From positions 9,130,157 to 9,194,156 of the forward strand of contig NW_004454160.1 of the NCBI RefSeq assembly GCF_000283155.1: DNA of 64,000 bases, given 5' to 3'. Each line of letters begins with the position of its first letter. Positions within the stretch are counted from its first letter, which is position 1. This document shows, one piece after another, positions 55,576-64,000 of this stretch. The DNA comes from Ceratotherium simum simum. Lineage: Eukaryota > Chordata > Mammalia > Perissodactyla > Rhinocerotidae. The notes beneath the pieces were generated by a model. It ran no database searches. It had not been told where the DNA came from and saw only the letters and a program-made list of their open reading frames with translations. Made by a program: the position numbers and the translations under genes.

Positions 55576-56465
55576 AAAGAGTTATAGCAAATGAGCGAAC
55601 AAAGAAGATAAAATGGAATCATTAAAAATGTAACTACAGGAACAGGGCAAGGATCCCTCTCACTATTCCTTTTCAACATTTTACTGGAAGTCCTAGCTAA
55701 TGCAGTAAGACAAAAGGAAGTAAAAGGTATACAGATTGGGAAGGAAGAAATAAAACTGTCAAATTTTGAAGATGACGATTGTCTATGTAGAAAATTCCAA
55801 GGAATCAACAAAAAGCTCCTGGAATTAACACATGATTATAGGAAGGTTGCAGGATACAAGGTCAGTATACAAAAGTCAATTACTTTCCTATATACCAGCA
55901 ATAAACAATTGGAATGTGAAATTAGAAACACAATACCATTTACATTAGCACCCCCCCAAAATATTAATTACTTAGGTATAACTCTAACAAAATATGTATG
56001 AGATTTATGTGAGCAAAACTACAAAACTCTGAAGAAAGAAATCAAAGAACTAAATAAATGGAGAGACATTTTATGTCCATAGGTAGGAAGACAATATTGT
56101 CAAGATATCAGTTCTTCCTATTTAGAGCTATAAATTCAATATAATCCCAATCAAAATCGCAGCAAGTTATTTTGTAGATATCAACAAACTAATTCTAAGG
56201 TTTATACAGAGAGGCAGAAGACCCGGAATAGCCCACACGATATTGAAGGGGAAGAACACTATCCGACTTACTATGAGGCTACAGTAATCAAGATAATGTG
56301 GTATTGGCAAAACAATAGACAAATAGATCAATGGAACAGAATAGAGAGCCCAGAAATAGACCCACATAAATACAGTCAACTGATCTTTGGCAAAGAAGCA
56401 AAGGCAATACAATGGAGAAAAGAGAGTCTTTTCAACAAATGGTGCTGGAATAACTGGACATCTAC

Positions 56466-56794
56466 ATGCAAAAAGTAAATCTAGACACAAACCGTATACC
56501 CTGCACAAAAATTAACTCAAAAAGGATCATAGACCTAAACGTAAACTGCAAAGTTACAAAACTCCTAGGAGATAACCTAGGAGGAAATCTAGATGATCTT
56601 GGGTATGGCAATGACTTTTCAGGTACAATACCAAAGGCACAATCCATTAAAGAAATAATTCGTAAGCCAGACTTCATTAAATTGAGACATTTCTGCTCTG
56701 CGAAAGACACTGTCAGGGGAATGAGAACACAAGCCACACACTTGGAGGAAATATTTGCAAAAGACATATCTGTTAAGGACTGTTATTCAAAATA
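56466..56794 (+). pseudogene. L1 ORF2 C-terminal fragment
   Basis: An open stretch of about 110 codons with T-K-I-N-S-K-R-I-I-D-L-N, L-G-D-N-L-G-G-N-L-D-D-L-G and A-T-H-L-E-E-I-F-A-K, characteristic of the end of L1 ORF2 after the RT domain. The open frame runs on to 56966 only because the Tigger provides stop-free sequence; that part is not L1. Confidence 0.85.
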
Positions 56795-57439
56795 CAGTAA
56801 TCCCCCTTATCCGCGGGGCATACGTTCTAAGACCCCCAGTGGATGCCAGAAATCTCGAATAGTACCGAATCCAGTACATACTATGCTTTTTCCTTTGCAT
56901 ACATATTTGAGGCAAATGACAGAACTAGCACGAATTTCTTTTTCTCCTTCACAATTTCACGGATAGAAGATTCGTTCTTACTATAGATCTTAGCAACCTC
57001 AGTATATAATCTTTGTTCTTCTCTTATTAAGTTGAGAACTTTCACCTTTTCACTTAAAGGAAGCACTTTATGGCTTCTCTTTGGCATATCCGAATTGCCA
57101 GCATTACTAGCCTTGCACTTTGAGGCCATTATTAAGTAAAATAAGAGTTACTTGAACACAAGCACGGTGGTACCTCAACAGTTGATCTGATAACTAAGAC
57201 AGCTACTAAGTGAATAATGGGTGGGTGGCATACACAGTGTGAATATGCTGGACAAAGGGATGCTTCATATTCTGGGTGGAATGGAGCGGGATGGTGTGAA
57301 ATTTTATCATGCTACTCAGAATGCTACTCAGAAATTTAAAACACTAAGTGTTTACTTCTGGAATTTTTCATTTGATATTTTCAGACTGTGGTTGACTAAA
57401 ACCGTGGAAAGTGAAACCACAGATAAGGGGGGACTGCGG
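56795..57439 (-). mobile_element. Tigger2/MER2-type DNA transposon, internally deleted
   Basis: 645-bp element with inverted ends: CAGTAATCCCCCTTATCCGC at left and its reverse form 'AGATAAGGGGGGACTGCGG' at right, next 'CAAGACCCCCAGTGGATGCC'-like sequence. The TA dinucleotide is present on both sides (56793-56794, 57440-57441), the target duplication of Tc1/mariner-pogo elements. L1 sequence reads across it ('TTATTCAAAATA' | 'TACAAAGAACTC'). It still has the first part of the transposase on the minus strand; the rest is deleted. Confidence 0.92.
56881..57129 (-). pseudogene. Tigger transposase, N-terminal remnant
   Basis: Starts M-A-S-K-C-K-A-S-N, then L-P-L-S-E-K-V-K-V-L-N-L-I, V-A-K-I-Y-S-K-N-E-S-S-I-R-E-I. 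This is the helix-turn-helix (CENP-B/pogo type) DNA-binding region of Tigger transposases, about 60 codons. After that it runs into terminal element sequence. The DDE catalytic domain is absent, so no transposition activity is possible. Confidence 0.88.
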
Positions 57440-59435
57440 TATACAAAGAACTCTTAAAAATTAACAAAAAGAAAATGGAAAACTAGATTAAAAAATGGGT
57501 AAAAGATCTGAAGAGAGACCTCACTCAAAACAAAAAACAAAAAACAAAAAAAATGCAGATTTTCAAATAAGCCTATGAAAAGATGCTCTGCCTCACATGT
57601 CATTAGGGAATTGCAAATTAAAACAGCAATGAGATACCACTACACACCTAGTAGAATGGCCAAAATTCAAAACATTAACAACAACACTGCTGGTGAGGAT
57701 GTAGAGCAACAGGAACTCGCAGTCACTGCTGGTGGGAATGCAAAATGGTATAACCACTTTGGAAGACAGTTGGCAGTTTCTTATAAAACTAGACATAATC
57801 TTCCCATATGATCCAGCTATTGTGCGCCTTGGTATTTACCCAAACGTGTTGAAAAACTTACATCTACACAAAACCTTCCCATGGATTTTTATAGCAGCTT
57901 TATTCATAATTGCCAAAACTTGGAAGCAACCAAGATGACTTTCAGTAGATGAACGGATAAATAAACTGTGGTACATCCAGACAATGGAATATTATTCAGC
58001 ACTAAAAAGAAATGAGCTATCAAGCCATGAAAAGCTATGGAGGAACATAAAATGCATATTACTAAGTGAAAGAAACCAATCTGAAAAGGCTTCATACTGT
58101 GTGATTTCAAATATCAGACATTCTAGAAAGAGCAAAACTATGGAGATAGCAAAAAGATCAGTGGTTGCCAGGTGTTAAGGGAGAGGGAGAGATTAATAGG
58201 TGGAGCACAGAGGATTTTTAGTGCAGTGAAACTATTTGTATGATACTATAATGGTAGATACATGTCATTATACATTTGTCAAAACCTAGTGCATGTACAT
58301 CAAGAGTGAAGCCTGGCGTAAACTATGGACTTTGGGTCATAATGTGGTGTCAATGTAGGTTCTTCATTTGTAACAAATGTAACACTCTGGTGTGAGTTGT
58401 TGATAGTGGTGGAGGCTATGTGTATGTGGGAGAGAGAGTATATGGTAATTCTCTGTACTTCCTCCTCAATTTTGCTGAGAACTTAAAACTGCTCTAAAAA
58501 AAGTCTATTTTTAAAAAAATTCTAAAAAATGCTCTATCTAAAAGAAAACATAAAAAGAGGAAAAAGGGAACCAAGAACAGATGGAACAAATAGAAAACAA
58601 ATAGCAAGAAAGTAGATTTAAATACAACGATATTAATAGTTACAATAAGTGTTAATTAAAAGGCAAAGATTGTCAAATTATATAAAAAAACAAGAATCAA
58701 CTATATGTTGCCTCCAAAGAAATCCACTTTAAATTATAAAGACACAACAGCATAAAAGTAATGGGATGAAAAATAATACACCGTGGTAACACTAATCAAA
58801 AGAAAGCTGGAGAGGCTCTATTAATATCAAACAAAGCAGATTTCAGAGCAAAGAATATTACCAGGGATAAAGAGGCTTGTTTCATAGTGATGAAAAGGTC
58901 AGTTCATCAAGAGCATACAGTAATCCTAAACATTTATGCACCTAATAATAGAGCTTCAAACTACATGAAACAAAAACTGATAGAACTGCAAGAGGAAACA
59001 GACAAATCCACAATTATAGTTGGAATTTTAACACCCCTCACTCAATAATTACTAGAACAAGTAGACAGAAACTCAGCAAGTTTATAGAAAAACTGAATAA
59101 CAACCATCAACTAACTGGATCTAATTGGCATTTATGGAACTATCCATGCAACAACAGTGGAAAACCTATTCTTCTCAAGTGCACATAGAACATTTACCAA
59201 TAAAACATAAAACAAGCCTCAATAAACTCAAAAGGATTTAAATCATACAAACTGTTCTCTGACTACATGAAATTAAATTAGCAATAAATAATAGAAAACA
59301 TTAGAAAAATCCCCAAATATTTAGAAACTAGCACACTTCTAAATAATCCATAAGTCACAGAAGAAATCAAAAGGTAAATCTGAAAGTATTTTGGAATAAA
59401 TAAGAATAAAAATATAACATCAAAACTTGTGGACA

Positions 59436-59646
59436 GGGGCTGGCCCCGTGGCTTAGTGGTTAAGTGCGCGAGCTCCGCTGCTGGCGGCCCGGGTTCGGAA
59501 CCCCGGGCGCGCACTGACGCACCGCTTCTCTGGCCATGCTGGGGCCGCGTCTCACATACAGCAACTAGAAGGATATGCAGCTATGACATACAACTATCTA
59601 CTGGGGCTTTGGGGGGAAAAATAAATAAATAAAATTAAAAAAAATA
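59436..59646 (+). mobile_element. ERE SINE, short type with AATAAA tail
   Basis: 'GGGGCTGGCCCCGTGGCTTA' head; B box 'GGTTCGGAACCCC' (one substitution), body 'CTACTGGGGCTTTGGGGGG', AAATAAATAAATAAAA tail. Perfect 14-bp duplication AAAACTTGTGGACA at 59422-59435 and 59647-59660. Confidence 0.97.
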
Positions 59647-60673
59647 AAAACTTGTGGACACAGCTGAAGCAGCACTTAGAGAGAAATTTATAGAACTCAA
59701 CACCTCTACTGGAAGAGAAGAAAGGTCTCAAATCAAAGACCTCAGCTTCCACCTTAGGAAACTAGAAAAAGAAGAGTAAGTTAAACCCAAAGCAAGTAGA
59801 AGGAAGAAAATAATAAAAATAACAGCAAAAATCAGTAAAATAGAAAACAGAAAAATGATAGAGAAAATCAATGAAACAAAAGCTGGTTCTTTGAAAATAT
59901 CAATAAAATTGACAAACCTCTAGTTTGACTGATTGAGAAAAAAAGAGAAGAGAAAATTACCAAATGGGGGACATTGCTACAGCTCCCATACACGTTAAAA
60001 GAATAATAAATGAATTTTATTTATAACTTTGCTGATAAATTCAACAATTTAGATAAAATAGAAAAAAAATTTTTGAAAGACACAAACTAGCAAAGCTAAA
60101 TAAATTGAATTTATAGTTAAAAAGTTTTCCCATAAAGAAAACTCTGGGACCAGATGACTTTACATGTAAATTTTATCAAAATTTAAGGATAACATATTAT
60201 CAATTCCACCAAAACTCTTCCAGCAAATTGAAGAAAATACTTCCCAACTCAGTTTATGAAACCAGTGTTGCTTTGATACTGAAATCAGACAGGCACTACA
60301 GGGAGAAAAAACTGTAGACCAATATCCCGTGTGAAATAAATGCAAAAAAAATCTGTAAAAATTTTAGTAAATTGAATCTAACAATACATAAAAAGGATAA
60401 CACACAAAATGTATGTCCAAGTGGGATTTATTCCAGTAATGAGAGGTTAGTTTACCATTGATAACCCAATCTATAACTCGTATATTAACAGAATAAAAAA
60501 ATAAAAATTATGTCATTATGTCAATAGATGCATTAAAAACATTTGACAAAATCTAGTATCCCTGATATAAATTCTTAGTAAACTAGGAATAGAAGGGCAC
60601 TTCCTCAACCTGATATAAGGCCTTTACAAAAAACCTACAAGAAACATCATACTGAGAGACTGGAGCCTTTCTT

Positions 60674-60856
60674 GTGAGATCAGAAACAAGGCAAGGATGG
60701 CCACTCTCACTATTTCTATTTAACATCATAGTGGAGGTTCTAGCCAGTGAAATAAGGCAAGAAAAAGAAATAAAAGAAGTTCTGATTGATAAAGAAGAAG
60801 TAAAACTGTCTTTATTTGCAGATGACATGATTGTCTATGTACAAAGTCTTACGTAA
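60674..60856 (+). pseudogene. L1 ORF2 fragment with the RT catalytic box
   Basis: A 60-codon stretch: [34 protein letters not shown]. This covers RT motifs up to the catalytic F-A-D-D. The Cys expected in R-Q-G-C-P-L is Trp here. The flanking reading frame is broken, so the intact FADD has no function. Confidence 0.9.
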
Positions 60857-60995
60857 GTTCAATATACAAACGTTAATTGTATTATTTATTCTGGTAATGA
60901 ACAATCAGAAGTTGAAATTTAAAAACAATGCCATTTGCAACAGCAATAGCAACAAACAATACTTAAGGATAAATTTAACAAAAGATATGTAAAAT

Positions 60996-61209
60996 TTGGG
61001 CCGGCCCCGTGGCTTGGTGGTTAAGTGTGCGCGCTCCGATGCTGGTGGCCCGGGTTCGGATCCCGGGCGCGCACTGAGGCACCACTTCTCCATCCATCCT
61101 GAGGCTGAGTCCCACATACAGCAACTAGAAGGATGTGCAGCTATGACATACAACTATCTACTGGGGCTTTGGGGGGAAAAAATAAATAAATAAAATCTTT
61201 AAAAAAAAA
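60996..61209 (+). mobile_element. ERE SINE, short type with AATAAA tail
   Basis: 'GGGCCGGCCCCGTGGCTTGG' head, B box 'GGTTCGGATCCCGGG', body 'CTACTGGGGCTTTGGGGGG' and AAATAAATAAATAAAATC tail with a long A run. Perfect 16-bp duplication AAAAGATATGTAAAAT at 60980-60995 and 61210-61225. Confidence 0.97.
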
Positions 61210-61768
61210 AAAAGATATGTAAAATCTGAACACTGAAAACTATAAAATGTTGCTGAAAGAAGTTAAAGAAGGCCTAATAAAATGGAGAGATATATTGTGT
61301 TCATAGATTGTAAGATTCTCTGTTGTTTAGATGGCAATTTCTCCCAAACTGATCTATCAATTTAACACAATCCCAATCAAATTCCCCAAAGGCTTTTTTG
61401 AAGAAATTGAAAAGCTGATTTTAAAATGTGTAGGAAAATTCAAATGACCTAGAATAGCCAAAACAACTTTGAAAAAGACCAAAGTTGGAGTACTATCACT
61501 ACTGGATTTCAAGACTGACTATAAAACCACAGCAATCAAGATGGTGTGGTACTGGTGTAAAGATAGACAGATTGATAGATCAGAATACAGAGTCCAGAAA
61601 TAGACCCACACATACATGATCAATTGTTTTTCAAGAAAGATGCTAAGGCAACTGAAAGGGGAAAGACAAACATTTCAACAAATGGTGCTGGAACAATTGG
61701 GTAGCCATATGCAATAAAATGAACCTCAACCCTTAGATCATACCATGTACAAAAACTAACTCTAAATG

Positions 61769-62335
61769 TAACCCAGCTATTCCACTTCTGGGAATTTATC
61801 CAAAGAATACAAAATCACTGATTCAAAAACTTACATGCACCCCTATGTTCTTTGCAGCATTACTTACAATAGCCAAGATATGGAAACAACCTAAGTGCTC
61901 ACTGATGGATGAATGGATAAAGAAGATGTGGAATACAGTAGAATACTATTAAGCCATAAAAAAGATGAAATCTTGCCATTTGTGACAGCATGAACAGAAC
62001 TTGCGGGTATTATGCTCAGTGAAATAAATCAGATGGAGAAAGACAAATTCTGTATGACTTCACTCTTATGTGGAATATAAAACAAACAAATGAACAAACA
62101 AAACAAAACAAACAGAAACACATAGATACAGAGAACAGATTGATGGTTACCAGAGGGAAAGAGGGTAGAGTGGGCAAAATGGTTAAAGAGGTTCAATTAT
62201 ATGATGATGGATGGAAATTAGATTTTGGTGGTGTGCATGCTACAGTGTAGACAGAAGTTAAATTATAATGTTGTACACATAAACTTATATAATGTTATAA
62301 ACCAATGTTAGCTCAATAAAAAAATAAAATAAATC
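61769..62335 (+). mobile_element. L1 3' end inserted in the older L1
   Basis: 5'-truncated L1: 'CAGCTATTCCACTTCTGGGA', 'TGTTCTTTGCAGCATTACTT', 'TAGCCAAGATATGGAAACAA', 'TATGACTTCACTCTTATGTG', ending 'ACCAATGTTAGCTCAATAAA'. Near-duplicate flanks AACTCTAAATG (61758-61768) and AACTTGAAATG (62336-62346). The older L1 continues across. Confidence 0.8.
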
Positions 62336-63505
62336 AACTTGAAATGGATCATAGACTTGAATACAAGGCTAAAACTATAAAATTTCTTGGAGAAAACAAG
62401 AGAAAGTCTTAGTGGCCTTGGGCTTGGCAAAGATTTCTTAAATATGACACAAAAAGCACAAAATATACAAGCAAAAATAAGTAAACTGGATATACAAGCA
62501 AAAATAAATAATCAAAATTAAATCTTTTTTCCTTCAAAAGGCACTGTTAAGAAAATGAAAAGGTTAGCCACAGACTGGAAGAAAATATTTGTAGATGAAT
62601 ATGTTCACTTGCAGAACATATATCTGACAAAGGACTTGCAACTAAAATATATAAAGAACTCTAACAATTCCATAAGAAGATGAATAATCCAATTAAAAAA
62701 TGGGCAAAAGATTTAACAATCACTTCACCAAAGAAGATACACAAATGTCAAATAAGCACGTGAAAAGATGCTCAACCTCATTGGTCATTAAGGACATGCA
62801 AATTAAAACAATGAGATACCACTACATAACCACTAGAATGGGCTAAAATTAAAGCAACTGACCATTCCAAGCATTGGCAAGGGTCCATGTAGAGGAACTG
62901 GAACTCTCATTCATTACTGGTGGGAATGTAGAATGGTATGATCATTTTACAGTATGGTTTGGCAGTTTCTGAAGAAGCTAAATATAATCTACCACATGAT
63001 TCAGTCATTCCGTAACTAGGTATTTACCCAAGAAAACATATGTCCACATAAAGACTTGTACGTGAATGTTTATGGTACTTTTATTTGTAATAGTCCAAAG
63101 TGGATACAATCCAGATGTCCATCCACAGGTGAATGCATGAGCAAATTGTGATAGATCCATACTACGGAATCCCACCCAGCAATGACGATGAATGAACTAT
63201 TGATGCACACAACAACATGGAGGAATCTCAAAATAATTATGCCGATTGAAAGAAGCCAGATAAAAAAGAGTGCATACTTACTGTATAACCTCATTTATAT
63301 AATTTTCTAGAAAGGAAAACTAATCTACAGTGACAGAGAGCAGATCAGTAGTTAGCAGGTGGGAATGGGGAGGGGGTGGAAGGAGGAATGACAAATGGGT
63401 GATGGTTTCACAGGTGTACACCTATGTCAAAATTTATCAGCTTGTGCGCTTTAAGTATGTGGTTGTATTGCGTGTTAATTATACTTCCATAAGGTTGTAA
63501 AACAA

Positions 63506-64000
63506 AGGGAATTCATTTTAGATTGCTACCCATCATACACTCAAACATAACTGAAACAAAATTACTCTTACTATGTGCCATGTAATCTGATATATCCATT
63601 TCATTCTATTCTATTCCATTTAATTGAAAATATACTCTGATCATGATCTACTAATTGATTTCATGACTCACTAATGGGTTGATACCTGTAGTTTAAAAAA
63701 CACCACTTTAAGACACGTTTGAAAAATGAATGGCTTGAGTCCAAAATAGTCTTTTAATTACATGGATGAACCCCTCTGGGCCTGTTTCTACGTCTTTACC
63801 ACTAACTTCACTCTCTTCTTCTGTTAACGTGGTTGAAAAATTGTAGAGCTTTAAAGTAGAAGTCCTCATCTTTCAAATCCTTGCATTGGAGACTGAGAGT
63901 TACTCTTGCCCTTTTGCCACCATCTTCCTACTGACTTGTTTGGGAGATTGTTGATTTTATGATCTCACAATGAAAATTCTTCTGTGATGACTCTAGTCAG
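63506..64000. other. Unique non-coding stretch
   Basis: After the A-rich L1 end no repeat or exon is recognised. Confidence 0.45.

Larger units (their letters stand above)
55631..58522 (+). mobile_element. Younger L1 inserted in the older L1
   Basis: 5'-truncated L1 starting in the RT domain ('GGAACAGGGCAAGGATCCCT' near 55637), running through ORF2 to a 3' end ('AACTATGGACTTTGGGTCAT', 'AACTTAAAACTGCTCTAAAA'). TAAAAATG (55623-55630) and TAAAAAATG (58523-58531) are near-duplicate flanks. The older L1 resumes right after ('AAAGAGGAAAAAGGGAACCA'). A Tigger lies within it at 56795-57439. Confidence 0.85.
53108..63505 (+). mobile_element. Nearly full-length dead L1, expanded by nested insertions
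   Basis: 5' region at 53108-54000; ORF1-like segment at 54350-55090; ORF2 endonuclease side at 58530-59200, with I-L-N-I-Y-A-P-N-N near 58930; RT region with F-A-D-D at 60674-60856; ORF2 end and 3' UTR at 62340-63505. Inserted material: EREs at 54037, 55367, 59436 and 60996, a younger L1 (55631-58522) with a Tigger, and an L1 3' end (61769-62335). Without these, about 6 kb remain. Stops and frameshifts throughout. Confidence 0.85.

Noticed and set aside
3399..61209. tRNA genes suggested by A-box and B-box motifs
   Set aside because: All such motifs lie in SINE heads followed by SINE bodies. No cloverleaf with anticodon arm and acceptor pairing was seen.
3399..61209. Regular recurrence of near-identical units as a CRISPR-like array
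   Set aside because: The units are 210-310-bp SINEs in both directions with individual target duplications and irregular spacing in eukaryotic DNA.

Overview
This is mammalian nuclear DNA, almost certainly from a perissodactyl and most likely a horse-type genome. The window holds 18 copies of tRNA-derived SINEs of the equine repetitive element (ERE) type. They open with a GGGGCCGGCCCCGTGGC-like head, carry a B box of the form GGTTCGGATCC, and most have direct-repeat target-site duplications. EREs are known only from Perissodactyla; horse, ass and rhinoceros cannot be told apart here. I find no functional protein-coding gene: nothing beyond retroelement or pseudogene remnants resembles a protein, and no exon series is visible. 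The window looks intergenic, or like the inside of a large intron.

Layout. 1-5.4 kb: unique DNA, a decayed L1 ORF2, then four EREs. 6-8.3 kb: a 2-kb L2 on the minus strand. 8.3-13 kb: mostly unique DNA with L1, MER5A and MIR pieces. 13-16.2 kb: an L2 that received a retrocopy of a chimeric transcript (LTR + HPSE2 exons + a different last exon + poly(A)), flanked by two copies of an unnamed repeat. 16.7-26 kb: MIR, MLT1 LTRs, a full ERVL-type LTR, L2 copies and small DNA transposons. 26-31 kb: a composite SINE with an RTE-like tail, and an L1 inserted in an older L1/HAL1. 31.3-38.2 kb: a nearly full-length dead L1 with four EREs inside. 38-45 kb: a long L2 split by other repeats and by a minus-strand L1, and an apolipoprotein-like pseudogene fragment. 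45-52.8 kb: repeat-poor DNA with MIR, L2 and L1 3' ends. 53.1-63.5 kb: a second nearly full-length L1, expanded by four EREs, a younger L1 that itself carries a Tigger DNA transposon, and a further L1 3' end.

The features form a stratigraphy rather than a pathway. MIR and L2 form the oldest layer, cut by MLT1 LTRs, hAT elements and old L1s. Younger L1s and Tigger came next, then EREs. The most interesting object is the minus-strand insertion at 14459-15115. It starts where the transcript of an ERVL-type LTR should start, joins HPSE2 coding sequence at what looks like an exon border, leaves HPSE2 at another apparent exon border into unknown sequence, ends in poly(A), and is bounded by a perfect 11-bp target duplication. 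A solo LTR of the same family lies 4 kb away.

The repeat family names are from memory, since no library could be searched; boundaries are usually good to 5-20 bases where a target duplication is given and to about 50 bases elsewhere.
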